Positions 1 to 9,258 of a DNA stretch of 64,000 nt are shown here, one piece after another; the stretch's first letter is position 1; each line of letters begins with the position of its first letter. The DNA comes from JAJFJD01 sp965228425 (lineage in GTDB: Bacteria; Pseudomonadota; Alphaproteobacteria; UBA8366), in contig OZ245815.1 of the NCBI GenBank assembly GCA_965228425.1, positions 1,426,001 to 1,490,000 of the forward strand, written 5' to 3'. Both the position numbers and the translations under genes were made by a program. The notes under the pieces are model-generated. The model ran no database searches, was not told the DNA's origin, and was given only the letters and a program-made list of their open reading frames with translations.

Positions 1-763
1 CCGATCCCGGTCCGGTGCCGAACAGGCCGCCGTTCTTGAAGGCTTCCAGGGCGCGGTCGATCTGGTAGCTGTCGCCGGCCTGCGGATTGAAGAATCGGTC
101 GACGCGGCTTGCGACATGCGGAAACACGAAATAGGCCGTGACCAGGCCGCCGAGGCCGAGGATCAGCAGAAGCGCGACATACACCATCGGTAGGCCCGCG
201 AGAAAGAATTGACTGAACCAGACGATGGTCACGACGGCCGTTTGCCCCACATCCGGCTGGGCCAACAACAAGCCGACCACGATGAACAGCAGGGCGGCGG
301 AGATTGCGTTGCCCGGAATATCTTCGCCGAGGCGCCGGGCCGCAAACATCCAGGCGGCGGTGACGGCGAAGGCCGGTTTGACGAACTCGGAAATCTGCAG
401 CGACAGGCCGCCCAGGGTAATCCACCGGCGGGCGCCCTTGATTTCCGTTCCAACCGCCAGCGTCAGCAACAGCAGGGCGACCGACGCCAAGAAGACCACC
501 ACCGCCAGACGCCGCACTTGGCGGGCGTTGAGCATGGACACCAGGAACAAGACCGCCATCGCCGGGACCACGAACAGCGCCTGCCGCAACAGGAAATGCG
601 TCGGCGGCAGGTTGAGGCGTTCGGCGACCGCCGGGCTCGCCGCGCCGGTCAGAACCAGCCCGATGCCGGTCAGGGCGCATAGCAGGAAAAGGGACCAGCG
701 GTCGACGGTCCACCACCAGCGCCCCAGAACGGAGGTATCGGTCCGTGTCAGCGGAACCATCAT
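1..763 (-). CDS. ftsW: FtsW, SEDS-family peptidoglycan glycosyltransferase of the divisome (3' part missing)
   Basis: FtsW is the multi-spanning lipid II polymerase of the septum. The start is the ATG at 763, which overlaps the murD stop as ATGA and has a GGAGG seven bases upstream. Reading down to base 1 gives about 254 residues: a short cytosolic N-terminus (MMVPLTRTDTSVLGRWWW), several hydrophobic helices, and family hallmarks such as 'KGARRWITLGG', 'QPSE'-like 'QISEFVKP', 'QPDVGQTAV' and the loop 'GLFGTGPG' at the very edge. The C-terminal part lies outside the window. It is the last visible gene of a minus-strand operon that begins at mraZ, and its translation is probably coupled to murD. 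The identity is secure by motif and by position in the cluster. Confidence 0.96.
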   Translation of the reverse strand, partial: MMVPLTRTDTSVLGRWWWTVDRWSLFLLCALTGIGLVLTGAASPAVAERLNLPPTHFLLRQALFVVPAMAVLFLVSMLNARQVRRLAVVVFLASVALLLLTLAVGTEIKGARRWITLGGLSLQISEFVKPAFAVTAAWMFAARRLGEDIPGNAISAALLFIVVGLLLAQPDVGQTAVVTIVWFSQFFLAGLPMVYVALLLILGLGGLVTAYFVFPHVASRVDRFFNPQAGDSYQIDRALEAFKNGGLFGTGPGS

Positions 764-2172
764 ACGGCACCTCCGTCATTGCGGATGGTGCGGCTGCTGC
801 CGGGCAAAGCGGCGACGGCGCGGCAGAAACTGTTGCCGCGCTCTTCGAAATTCGGGAATTGGTCGAAGGAAGCGCAGGCGGGCGACAGGAGCACGACCGC
901 ATCGGGGTTCTCGTCCCGATGCGCCATTGCATGGGCGGCGCGGACGGCCGTTTCCAGCTCGCCGCATTGCGTGGCCGCGACCTGTCCGTCGAGCACCCGG
1001 CCGAATTCTTCCGCGGCTTCGCCGATCAGGAAGGCATGATGGATACGCGGGAAGCAGGCCGCGGCGGCGTCAAGGCCGCCTTCCTTCGCCAAGCCGCCCG
1101 CGATCCAGTAGATGTGATCGTAGGAGGACAAGGCGCGGGCCGCGGCTTCGGCGTTCGTCGCCTTGCTGTCGTTGACGTAGCGGACGCCGTCGATTTCCGC
1201 GACCAATTGCTGGCGATGGGCCAAACCCGGGTAGCTGCGAATTGCTTCCGCGATGAGGGACGGGTCGATATCCAAGATACGCGCCACCGCATAGGCCGCG
1301 CTGGCGTTCTGCGCGTTGTGGGTGCCGGGCATTGCGGGCGCCTCGTCCAGGCTCAACACCGGGACGTTCTGACCATCCAAGTCGTCATAAAGGAACCGGT
1401 CGATCGCATACACGCCGCCGGACACACGATGGTCGCCCGAGATCGGGATGACCCGCCGGGTCGTGTCCTTGCGCAGAGCGTCTGCGATGGACTGGCAAAT
1501 CTCGTCATCGATTCCAACCACCGCCGCATGACGTGCCTGTTGCCCGTCGAAGATCCGCTGCTTGGCGGCGACGTAACCTTTCATGCCACCGTGCCGGTCC
1601 AGATGATCCGCCGTGACATTGAGAAGCACTGCAATGTCGAAGGGGATCGGAGACGTCAGCTCGAGTTGGTAGGACGACATCTCGAGGACGTAGAGACCGT
1701 CCTTGCCCATGGGCGCGAGATCGAGCGCCGGCATGCCGAGGTTGCCGCCGATATCGATGGTCTGCCCGGCCTGTTGCAGGATGTGTCCGATCAACGCGGT
1801 GGTCGTGGATTTTCCGTTGGTGCCGGTGATTCCGACATAGCGGGCGTCCGGTTGCGCCTTCGCCAACAATTCGATGTCGCCGATGATCGCGCAGCCGTGG
1901 TCCTTGGCGCGTGCGGCGACCGGGTGCGGGGTCGGATACGTGTGCGGAATGCCCGGGCTCAGGACCAGCGCGTCGATGCCGTCCCACGCGTCCGTGGCAA
2001 GATCGGTGATCGGAATCCCGTCATTCGCCGCGGTGGCGCGGCTCGACGCCTGGTCGTCCCATGCACGCACGATCGCGCCGCCGCGTTGCAGCGCACGGGC
2101 GGCGACGAGGCCCGATGCCCCGAGTCCCATCACGGCGATGGTTTGGCCACGATATGTCGACAGGTCGATCAC
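760..2172 (-). CDS. murD: MurD, UDP-N-acetylmuramoylalanine--D-glutamate ligase
   Basis: The cytosolic ATP-dependent ligase adds D-glutamate to UDP-MurNAc-L-Ala. The 470-residue product begins with a nucleotide-fold N-domain (GLGASGLVAARAL), followed by the Mur-ligase P-loop GITGTNGKSTTTAL near residue 118. The central-domain signature 'NVTADHLDRHG' and the C-domain 'VNDSKATN' follow. Length and domain order match bacterial MurD. It starts 16 bases after mraY ends, and its TGA overlaps the ftsW ATG, as expected for co-translation. No key residue appears to be missing. Confidence 0.97.
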   Translation of the reverse strand: MIDLSTYRGQTIAVMGLGASGLVAARALQRGGAIVRAWDDQASSRATAANDGIPITDLATDAWDGIDALVLSPGIPHTYPTPHPVAARAKDHGCAIIGDIELLAKAQPDARYVGITGTNGKSTTTALIGHILQQAGQTIDIGGNLGMPALDLAPMGKDGLYVLEMSSYQLELTSPIPFDIAVLLNVTADHLDRHGGMKGYVAAKQRIFDGQQARHAAVVGIDDEICQSIADALRKDTTRRVIPISGDHRVSGGVYAIDRFLYDDLDGQNVPVLSLDEAPAMPGTHNAQNASAAYAVARILDIDPSLIAEAIRSYPGLAHRQQLVAEIDGVRYVNDSKATNAEAAARALSSYDHIYWIAGGLAKEGGLDAAAACFPRIHHAFLIGEAAEEFGRVLDGQVAATQCGELETAVRAAHAMAHRDENPDAVVLLSPACASFDQFPNFEERGNSFCRAVAALPGSSRTIRNDGGAV

Positions 2173-2188
2173 TAAGGATTGTCTCGCT

Positions 2189-3274
2189 CTACCGCAGTTT
2201 CAGGGTTGCCAGTCCGATCAACGCCAAGATCGACGCGATGATCCAGAACCGGATGACGATCGTGGATTCGGCCCATCCCTTCTTTTCGAAGTGATGGTGC
2301 AGAGGGGCCATCGCGAAGACGCGCTTGCCCGTCAGTTTGAAGGAAGCGACCTGAACGATAACCGACACCGTTTCCAGAACGAACAAGCCGCCGATGATCG
2401 CAAGGACCAATTCGTGTTTGGTAACCACGCTGATCGCGCCGAGCGCGCCGCCGACCGACAGCGAGCCGGTATCGCCCATGAAGACCATGGCCGGGGGCGC
2501 GTTGAACCACAGGAAGCCGAGGCTCGCGCCGACCATTGCGCCGCAAAACACCGCCAGCTCGCCGGTTCCCGACACGTAATGGAGTTGCAGATACTCGGAA
2601 TAGATCGAGTTGCCGACGAGATAAGCGATGAACCCGAAACAGGCGGCGGCGATCATCACCGGCACGATGGCGAGGCCGTCCAAGCCGTCGGTCAGGTTCA
2701 CCGCGTTCGATGCGCCGACCATGACGAAAGCTGCGAAGGGGATGAAGAACCAACCGAGGTCGATCAGGATATTCTTGAAGAACGGTACCGACATGCTCGC
2801 CGCAAGCGGCTCGCGCGTCAGCATTAGGACCCAAACGGTCGCACCGACGGCGATCAGAACTTGCAGCAGAAGTTTCATCCGGCCAGGCAGGCCTTTCGAA
2901 TTGCGTTTCGAAAGTTTCAGGTAGTCGTCGGCGAATCCCACCGCGCCGAAACCGATGGTGACCAGCATGACGATCCATACATAACCGTTGCTGATGTCGG
3001 CCCACAGAATGGTGCTAAGGACGATCGCCAACAGGATCAGAAACCCGCCCATGGTCGGCGTACCGGCCTTTGCGAGGTGGCCTTCCGGAACGTCTTCGCG
3101 AATGTTCGAAGCGCCGTTCTGGGTGCTGCGCAGCCACTGGATGACCATCGGGCCCAACAGGAAGCTGAGGATCAAGGCCGTGATGATCGCGCCGCCGGTT
3201 CGGAACGTGATGTACCGGAACAGGTTGAATGCCAGGAACTGGTCGGCGAATGGCGAAAGCAGGTTAAACAGCAT
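2189..3274 (-). CDS. mraY: MraY, phospho-N-acetylmuramoyl-pentapeptide-transferase
   Basis: This inner-membrane enzyme transfers phospho-MurNAc-pentapeptide to undecaprenyl phosphate to make lipid I. I chose the ATG at 3274, giving 361 residues that start MLFNLLSPF and align with the usual MraY N-terminus. A TTG at 3286 would add four residues but sits almost on the GGGGAGG ribosome site. Motifs include 'FADDYLKL' (Mg/catalytic Asp pair), 'NAVNLTDGLDGLA' and 'HHHFEKKG' near the C-terminus, with about ten hydrophobic helices. It lies eight bases downstream of murF in the same operon. Confidence 0.97.
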   Translation of the reverse strand: MLFNLLSPFADQFLAFNLFRYITFRTGGAIITALILSFLLGPMVIQWLRSTQNGASNIREDVPEGHLAKAGTPTMGGFLILLAIVLSTILWADISNGYVWIVMLVTIGFGAVGFADDYLKLSKRNSKGLPGRMKLLLQVLIAVGATVWVLMLTREPLAASMSVPFFKNILIDLGWFFIPFAAFVMVGASNAVNLTDGLDGLAIVPVMIAAACFGFIAYLVGNSIYSEYLQLHYVSGTGELAVFCGAMVGASLGFLWFNAPPAMVFMGDTGSLSVGGALGAISVVTKHELVLAIIGGLFVLETVSVIVQVASFKLTGKRVFAMAPLHHHFEKKGWAESTIVIRFWIIASILALIGLATLKLR

Positions 3275-3282
3275 GGCGGGTA

Positions 3283-4710
3283 TCAAGCCTCCCCAACAGC
3301 GGCGCTGGGGCCGGCTTCGCGGTCGAGCGCACGCAACGCGTCCGCGATTGGAATCATCCGGCTGCCCAATGACCCTTTGATCATGACGACATCGCCGGCG
3401 CGGACGGTCTGCAGCACATGGTTGTGGATGGCGGCGCTGTCCGGGCCATGTGCGGCCTCGGCGCGGTTTGCCAATGCATCGACCAGATACGCCATGTTCT
3501 CACCGGCGGCGATGACGATATCGACGTGATTGCGCACAAGGTCGGGTGCGAGCGCGGCATGCGCGTCGGGTGCCGACTCTCCGATCTCGAGCATGTCGCC
3601 GAGCACCGCGATGCGCCGTCCGCCGGATGACGGTTCGGTTGCACCTAGCACGTCGAAGGCGGCGCGCATCGATGCCGGGCTGGCGTTGTAGCTTTCGTCG
3701 ATCAGGACAAAACTACCGTCTTCAAGCGTGATGGAACTTTGTTCGCCGCGTCCCTTCATCGGACGGATCGCGGCGAGGGATGCCGCGGCACGCGCCACGT
3801 CTGCGCCGATCATGTGCACGGCGCCAAGGACGGCAAGGCTGTTCATCACCCAGTGCCGGCCAGGGGCGCCAACGACATAAGACAGCGCCCGGCCGTCGAG
3901 TTCGATCGTGACCTCGCTGCCGTGCGGACCCGGTTCGGCCTTTGTCAGCCGCAGGGTCGCATCCGGATGTTCGCCGAAGGAACAAAGGCGCTCGACGCCG
4001 GCGGCGTTCGCGCTGCGGCGCAGGCGGTCGAAGTGACGGTTGTCGCGGTTCAGAACGGCGGCGCCGTCCTTGCGCAGGCCGGTGAAGATTTCCGCCTTGG
4101 CGTCCGCGATGCCCTCTTCGGAGTCGAAGAATTCCAGGTGGACCGATTCCACGGTCGTGATGACCGCGACGTCCGGCCGGACGATTTCCGATAAGGGTGC
4201 GATTTCGCCGGCGTGATTCATGCCGAGCTCGAAGACGCCGAATTCCGTGGTTCGCGCCATCCGCGCGAGGCTGAGCGGCAGGCCCCAATGATTGTTCAGA
4301 TTACCTTGGGTCGCCGCGGTCTCGCCTTGTTGGCCGAGCGCCAAGGCTAGCATCTCCTTTGTGCCGGTCTTACCGACACTGCCGGTGACGCCGATGATCC
4401 GCGCCGGTGCGCGATCGCGGGCCGCGCGGGCCAGGTCGCGCATGCCATGATCGGTGTCCGCGACGGCGAGCAGCGGTGAGTCCTCCGATCGTTCGGCCCA
4501 TGACTCGTTCACCATGGCGGCAGCAGCGCCCTTGCTCAGCGCATCGGCTACATGCTCGTGGCCGTCGTTGTTGTCGCCCCGGATCGCGATGAACAAATCG
4601 CCGTGTTGCAGGCTGCGGCTGTCGATCGAGACACCGCTCGCCGTCCACGATCCCGTCGCGGTGCCGCCGGTCGCGACGGCGGCCTCGGAATGGGTCCACA
4701 GGGCCGTCAT
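3283..4710 (-). CDS. murF: MurF, UDP-MurNAc-tripeptide--D-alanyl-D-alanine ligase
   Basis: This cytosolic ligase adds D-Ala-D-Ala to the UDP-MurNAc-tripeptide. The product has 475 residues: an N-terminal UDP-binding domain ('SIDSRSLQHGDLFIAIRG'), the ATP-binding loop 'GVTGSVGKTGTKEML' near residue 108, a central 'NLNNHWGLPLSLARM', and the C-domain 'DESYNASPASM', all typical of MurF. The ATG at 4710 overlaps the murE stop (ATGA). Length and motif order are standard, so the call rests on both sequence and its place between murE and mraY. Confidence 0.97.
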   Translation of the reverse strand: MTALWTHSEAAVATGGTATGSWTASGVSIDSRSLQHGDLFIAIRGDNNDGHEHVADALSKGAAAAMVNESWAERSEDSPLLAVADTDHGMRDLARAARDRAPARIIGVTGSVGKTGTKEMLALALGQQGETAATQGNLNNHWGLPLSLARMARTTEFGVFELGMNHAGEIAPLSEIVRPDVAVITTVESVHLEFFDSEEGIADAKAEIFTGLRKDGAAVLNRDNRHFDRLRRSANAAGVERLCSFGEHPDATLRLTKAEPGPHGSEVTIELDGRALSYVVGAPGRHWVMNSLAVLGAVHMIGADVARAAASLAAIRPMKGRGEQSSITLEDGSFVLIDESYNASPASMRAAFDVLGATEPSSGGRRIAVLGDMLEIGESAPDAHAALAPDLVRNHVDIVIAAGENMAYLVDALANRAEAAHGPDSAAIHNHVLQTVRAGDVVMIKGSLGSRMIPIADALRALDREAGPSAAVGEA

Positions 4711-6167
4711 GCTGCCCCCGAGGCGAGTTCTTGAACAACCGTCGCGTCATGGAAGGGCAGGACGTCGTCGCCGACGATCTGACCTTCTTCGTGACCCTTG
4801 CCGGCCACCAATAATACGTCGCCGGACGACAGGTCCGACATCGCCGCCGCGATGGCAGCGCGCCGGTCGCCGATTTCGGTGGCGCCGGGGCAACCGGCGA
4901 GGACGTCGTGGCGGATTTGCCGTGCATCTTCGGTCCGCGGATTGTCGTCGGTCACATAGACCGTGTCCGCGCGCTCACCTGCGATCCGCGCCATCTCCGG
5001 CCGCTTGCCTTTATCCCGGTCGCCGCCGCAGCCGAACACCACCGCGAGCTTGTTCTGCACATGCGGGCGCAAGGTCTTGAGAACGACGTCCAAGGCGTCG
5101 GGCGTATGCGCGTAGTCCACATAGACCGATGCACCGTTGTCCAGTCGCACGGCCTGCTCCAGGCGTCCCGGCACACCGTCCAGCGTCGCGACATGTTCAA
5201 GCGCTGCATTGACGTCGTCGCCGCAGGCCGCGATCAGTGCGGCGGCGCACAGCATGTTGGCGACCTGAAAGTCGCCGGGCAGTGGGAATTCGGTCGAGAC
5301 GGTGTGGTCGAAGGCGCGAATTTGCAGAACCCATCCGTCGGCGGACGGTTTCGCCGCCAGGCAGCACAGATTGCCGGTGTGCAAGCCGTAGCTGATGATG
5401 CGCTGCTGGCGGTCTTCCGCGATTCCGCGCAACCCCTCGTATTCCGGGCTCTCCGCGTTCAGGACGGCGACGCCGTCGTCGCGCAGAAGTTCGATGAAAA
5501 GCCGGCGCTTGGCGGCGCGGTATTTCTCCATCGTGCCGTGATAGTCGAGATGGTCGCGCGTCAGATTGGTGAACGCCGCGGCGGTCACCTGGACGCCGTC
5601 GAGCCGGTATTGCTCGAGGCCGTGGCTCGACGCTTCGAGCGCGAGATGATTGACGCCTTGCTGCCGGAGACTGGAAAGCGTGCGGTGCAGTTCGACCGGA
5701 TCGGGCGTCGTCAGGCTCGGCCCGCCCTTCAAGTTGGGTCCGCGCACGCCGAGCGTCCCCATGCTTGCGGCCGGATGGCCCAGCCGGGTCCAGAATTGTT
5801 GGGTGAAATTCGCGACCGACGTCTTGCCGTTCGTACCGGTAATCGCCGCGACCGTGCGGGGCTGGGCGCTGTAGAAGCGCGCGGCCATGCGGGCGAGTTG
5901 CCGCCGCGGGTTGGAATCGGTGATGACCGCCACGTCGGTGGCGCGGGTGTCTTGCCGCAGGTCGGGTGGTCCGAGGACGGCTTTCGCGCCGGCGTCGATG
6001 GCGTCGTCGATATAGTCGCGTCCGTCCTGTTGCGTTCCTGGAATCGCGGCAAACAAGAATCCGGGCCGAATCTTCCGGCTGTCCGCGCTCAACCCCGTGA
6101 TTTCGACATCGGAGTCGGGAAGGCGGCCAGGTTTGCCGTTATTTCCAAGAAGGCTAAAAAGACGCAA
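4707..6167 (-). CDS. murE: MurE, UDP-MurNAc-L-Ala-D-Glu--meso-diaminopimelate ligase
   Basis: It adds the third peptide residue to the UDP-MurNAc-dipeptide. The conserved N-terminus (LRLFSLLGN) begins at a TTG at 6167, preceded by GCGAGGG and lying within the last codons of ftsI. The longer upstream reading frame is a shadow of ftsI and is not used. The product has 486 residues with the P-loop 'ITGTNGKTSVANF' near residue 112, 'NLTRDHLDYHG', and the specificity motif DNPR in 'VTDDNPRTED'. In this family DNPR indicates meso-diaminopimelate rather than lysine, which fits a Gram-negative wall. Its stop overlaps the murF start. Confidence 0.96.
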   Translation of the reverse strand: MRLFSLLGNNGKPGRLPDSDVEITGLSADSRKIRPGFLFAAIPGTQQDGRDYIDDAIDAGAKAVLGPPDLRQDTRATDVAVITDSNPRRQLARMAARFYSAQPRTVAAITGTNGKTSVANFTQQFWTRLGHPAASMGTLGVRGPNLKGGPSLTTPDPVELHRTLSSLRQQGVNHLALEASSHGLEQYRLDGVQVTAAAFTNLTRDHLDYHGTMEKYRAAKRRLFIELLRDDGVAVLNAESPEYEGLRGIAEDRQQRIISYGLHTGNLCCLAAKPSADGWVLQIRAFDHTVSTEFPLPGDFQVANMLCAAALIAACGDDVNAALEHVATLDGVPGRLEQAVRLDNGASVYVDYAHTPDALDVVLKTLRPHVQNKLAVVFGCGGDRDKGKRPEMARIAGERADTVYVTDDNPRTEDARQIRHDVLAGCPGATEIGDRRAAIAAAMSDLSSGDVLLVAGKGHEEGQIVGDDVLPFHDATVVQELASGAA

Positions 6168-7926
6168 GCTTGGGACCCTCGCTCGGCAAGGTGACGGTAA
6201 GCAGCTCCTGCAATTCCGGCGACGATTCATCGACCGGCGCCAGTCCCATGATCGGGCCCATCCGTTCCACGACCTGACGCACGACCGGTGCGGCAACCCA
6301 GCCGCCGGTTGCGTTGCCGAACGTGGCCTTGGTCCCTTTCGGTTCGTCCAGGATGGCGAGCACGACATATTTCGGGTCGTTCATCGGAAATGCGCCGACG
6401 AAGGACGAAATGAGCGACTTCCGCTTATAGCGCCCATTCACCTGCTTTTCGGCGCTGCCGGTCTTGCCGCCGACGAGAAAGCCCTTTGCGGCGGCGCGGC
6501 GGCCGGTTCCTTGCTCGACGACCAGTCGCAGCAACCGGCGCATCTCATGCGATGTCCGTTTGGAAACAACGCGTTGGCCCATAGGCTTCGGCGCATCGGC
6601 GGACCGCTTCACCAGCGTCGGCGGATAGTACACGCCCTCGTTCAGGACCGCCGATACGGCGGAGGCGAGCTGCAGCGGGCTGACCGCGATGCCGTGCCCG
6701 AAGGCGACCGTCATCGTGTTGATCGTCTGCCAGCGCAGCGGAAGCAGCGGGCTGCCGACTTCCGGGAGCTCGATCGGCGACGGCTTCAACAGGCCGAGTT
6801 TGGCGAGATAATCCCGTTGTGTTTCGGTGCCGACGTCGACCGCCATTTTCGCGGCGCCGATATTGGACGAATACATGAAGATTTCCGGGACGGAGAGCCA
6901 GCGTTTCTTCGCATGGAAGTCGCGGATCGTGAAGCGCGAGACCTTAAGCGGCTTGGTCGCGTCATAGCCGTCATCCATGGTCACCACGCCGGCGTCGAGC
7001 GCCATGGCGGTGGTGAAGATCTTGAACGCCGAGCCCAGTTCGTAGACGCCCAATGTGGCGCGGTTGCGTCGTTGGTCCTCGCTGGCTTCGCCGGCCAGGG
7101 ACGGTTCGAAATCCGGCAGCGACACGAGCGACAGAACGTCGCCGGTGCGGATATCCATGATCACGCCCGCGCCGCCGATCGCCTTGTATTCGTCGATCGC
7201 GCCGGAAAGGGCGGTGTGCATGATGTGCTGGAGGCGGACATCGAGCGTCAACTCCAACGTTTCCCGCTCGCCGCGCAAGCGCCTGTCGAAGCTCTTTTCG
7301 ACGCCGGTCAGGCCATGGTTATCGACATCGGTGAATCCGAGAACATGCGAGAACAAGCGGCCGTGCGGAAAACTACGGGTTTCCTCGCGTTGGAAGTTCA
7401 ATCCTGGAATCCCGAGGCGGTGGATGTTCCATTGTTGGCTCGGCGTCAGCTTGCGGCGCAACCGCACGAAACGCCGTTCCATGCGCAGCTTTGCCGCTAT
7501 TTCGGAAACGTTCGCGTCCGGCAGGACCGATGCGACGAGTTGGGCCGCTTCGTCGGGATCGATGACCAGTTTTGGGTCGGCGACGAGCGAGGCGGTCGGC
7601 AGACCTGTTGCCAGGATCGTTCCATTGCGGTCGACGACATCGGCGCGCTCGGTCTCGATCCGCTCCGATTGAGCGATGCGGCCGACGCGCGGCTCTTCGG
7701 CGGACCGGAAGACGGTCAGGTCGACGAGACGAAGGCCGATGCACCCGAAGGCGAGCATCAGCACGGAACCGGTGATGAAAAGGCGCGTGCGGCCGGTTTC
7801 GATGGCCTCCCGGACCGGACCGTCGGCGATGAGCTTCTTGGACGGCACGCAGGGCCGCCGCCGACCCGGCGCGCGGAGGGGTTTTCGGCTGCCAAACGTC
7901 AATTGTTGTTTTATCTTGCCGATCAT
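6154..7926 (-). CDS. ftsI: FtsI (PBP3), septal peptidoglycan transpeptidase
   Basis: A class B penicillin-binding protein that cross-links septal peptidoglycan in the periplasm as partner of FtsW. The 590-residue product has a basic cytosolic tail, one membrane anchor near residues 48-70, a PBP dimer domain, and a transpeptidase domain with all three active-site motifs: SAFK near residue 299 ('ELGSAFKIF'), SSN near 352 ('YSSNIGAAK') and KTG near 486 ('GGKTGSAEK'). It begins 37 bases after ftsL ends. Its final 14 bases overlap the TTG-initiated start of murE. Confidence 0.97.
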   Translation of the reverse strand: MIGKIKQQLTFGSRKPLRAPGRRRPCVPSKKLIADGPVREAIETGRTRLFITGSVLMLAFGCIGLRLVDLTVFRSAEEPRVGRIAQSERIETERADVVDRNGTILATGLPTASLVADPKLVIDPDEAAQLVASVLPDANVSEIAAKLRMERRFVRLRRKLTPSQQWNIHRLGIPGLNFQREETRSFPHGRLFSHVLGFTDVDNHGLTGVEKSFDRRLRGERETLELTLDVRLQHIMHTALSGAIDEYKAIGGAGVIMDIRTGDVLSLVSLPDFEPSLAGEASEDQRRNRATLGVYELGSAFKIFTTAMALDAGVVTMDDGYDATKPLKVSRFTIRDFHAKKRWLSVPEIFMYSSNIGAAKMAVDVGTETQRDYLAKLGLLKPSPIELPEVGSPLLPLRWQTINTMTVAFGHGIAVSPLQLASAVSAVLNEGVYYPPTLVKRSADAPKPMGQRVVSKRTSHEMRRLLRLVVEQGTGRRAAAKGFLVGGKTGSAEKQVNGRYKRKSLISSFVGAFPMNDPKYVVLAILDEPKGTKATFGNATGGWVAAPVVRQVVERMGPIMGLAPVDESSPELQELLTVTLPSEGPKLASF

Positions 7927-7963
7927 CGTTTCGATCCTTCGGCGTTGCCAAACGCGTTATTTG

Positions 7964-8293
7964 TTATTGCGACTGTGTCAGTTTCACGGCGGCGGGAAGG
8001 ACATTATCCGTCTCTTCGCCGGTCGGAATCCGGTCGATCGTGGTGATTTGGTTGAGCGCCGGCGGTTGCAGCTTCGGCAGCAGGTCGTTGGCCAAGCGCG
8101 ACAAGCGTTCCGGGCGGTTCAAATAGCTCCACTCGGCGCGCAGGACATGAATCGCTTCTTGTTCCTGGAGCGCCTGCCGGTTCAGCGCGCTGACGCGATC
8201 CTCCAGCAATTCCACCTCGAAACTGACGCGGAACATCGCGTAGCCGGCGACCATGATGAGCAACAGCCACCCTGCAATTGCGTAGGTCCTCAT
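7964..8293 (-). CDS. ftsL: FtsL-like divisome protein
   Basis: A small bitopic membrane protein of 109 residues. It has a short N-terminus, a single transmembrane helix at about residues 5-22 (AIAGWLLLIMVAGYAMFRV) and a periplasmic segment with leucine-zipper-like coiled coil ('ELLEDRVSALNRQALQEQE'), then 'RPERLSRLANDLL', a pattern common in alphaproteobacterial FtsL. FtsL proteins diverge strongly, so identification relies mostly on size, topology and the invariant position between rsmH and ftsI. Its ATG at 8293 overlaps the rsmH stop as ATGA. FtsL works with FtsB and FtsQ to activate FtsWI. Confidence 0.87.
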   Translation of the reverse strand: MRTYAIAGWLLLIMVAGYAMFRVSFEVELLEDRVSALNRQALQEQEAIHVLRAEWSYLNRPERLSRLANDLLPKLQPPALNQITTIDRIPTGEETDNVLPAAVKLTQSQ

Positions 8294-9258
8294 GCTGCGA
8301 TCCTTTCCGTTTTCTGCGGCCAGGCCGGATTGCCGGTTCGTTCGGCGGCCCGCAGGCGCGCAGAGCGTGCGCGGGGATTGCGGTCGGTTTCTTCTGCGGT
8401 CGGCGTCAGGCTGCGGCGGCGAAGAAGCCGGAAACTCGGTGCAGGCCGAGTTTCCGGCAGGGGCACGTGCCGTGACGTCCCGGCACTGTCGTCGCTTCGT
8501 TGCTGCAGAAAACGTTTAACGCGGCGGTCTTCCAGCGAATGGAAAGACACGACCACCAATCTTCCGCCCGTGGTGAGGAGTTGCTCCGCCGCCTCGAGCG
8601 CGCGGTCCAACTCACCCAATTCGTCATTCACATGCAGGCGCAGCGCCATGAAGGTGCGCGTCGCGGGGTCCAGGCCGTCCTTCGCGCGCGGCACCGCGCC
8701 CCGGACGATCTGCGCCAGCGTGCCGGTGCGGGTGATCGGGGCATCGTTGCGCGCGGCCACGATGGCCTTGGCGATCCGCCGGGCGTATCTTTCTTCGCCC
8801 AGATTCCGGATGATATCGATCAGTTCGGCCTCGTCCGCCGCGTTGACCACGTCGGCGGCGGTCACCCCGGAAAGCCCCATCCGCATGTCCAGAGGACCGT
8901 CGGCGCGGAAGCTGAATCCGCGTTGGGCCTCGTCGAGCTGCGGCGACGAGACGCCGAGATCGAGCATGATCCCGTTGACGTGCTGGATGCCGCAATCCCG
9001 CAGCAGCGTCAGCATGTCGCCGAAGCGCCCGTGCAGGACCGTGAGGCGTCCGCGATAGGCCGCGAGCAGGGCTTTGGCGCTATCGACCGCTTCCTGGTCC
9101 CGGTCGATCGCATAGACCGTGCAATTGACCGCGTCCAGCAGCGCGCGGGTGTACCCGCCGCGCCCGAATGTGGCGTCCGCGTAGACGCCATCGGGCTGGG
9201 CGTCCAAATCCGCCAGCACTTCCCGAAGCATCACGGGGGCATGGATGGGCGCGCTCAT
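8290..9258 (-). CDS. rsmH: RsmH (MraW), 16S rRNA N4-methyltransferase for C1402
   Basis: An S-adenosylmethionine-dependent methyltransferase acting on 16S rRNA in the P-site region. The product has 322 residues with the N-terminal signature 'HAPVMLREVL', the SAM loop 'ATFGRGGYTRALL', 'DLGVSSPQLDEAQRGFSF' and 'NDELGELDRAL', followed by 'SFHSLEDRRVKRF'. These motifs are highly specific. It overlaps mraZ by ATGA at its start and ftsL by ATGA at its end, so translation of the first three operon genes is tightly linked. Nothing unusual is seen. Confidence 0.97.
   Translation of the reverse strand: MSAPIHAPVMLREVLADLDAQPDGVYADATFGRGGYTRALLDAVNCTVYAIDRDQEAVDSAKALLAAYRGRLTVLHGRFGDMLTLLRDCGIQHVNGIMLDLGVSSPQLDEAQRGFSFRADGPLDMRMGLSGVTAADVVNAADEAELIDIIRNLGEERYARRIAKAIVAARNDAPITRTGTLAQIVRGAVPRAKDGLDPATRTFMALRLHVNDELGELDRALEAAEQLLTTGGRLVVVSFHSLEDRRVKRFLQQRSDDSAGTSRHVPLPETRPAPSFRLLRRRSLTPTAEETDRNPRARSARLRAAERTGNPAWPQKTERIAA

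Noticed and set aside
745..8046. Long plus-strand frames opposite murD, murE and ftsI (up to about 650 codons)
   Set aside because: These are antisense shadows caused by high GC at third positions; the minus-strand proteins carry complete catalytic motifs.
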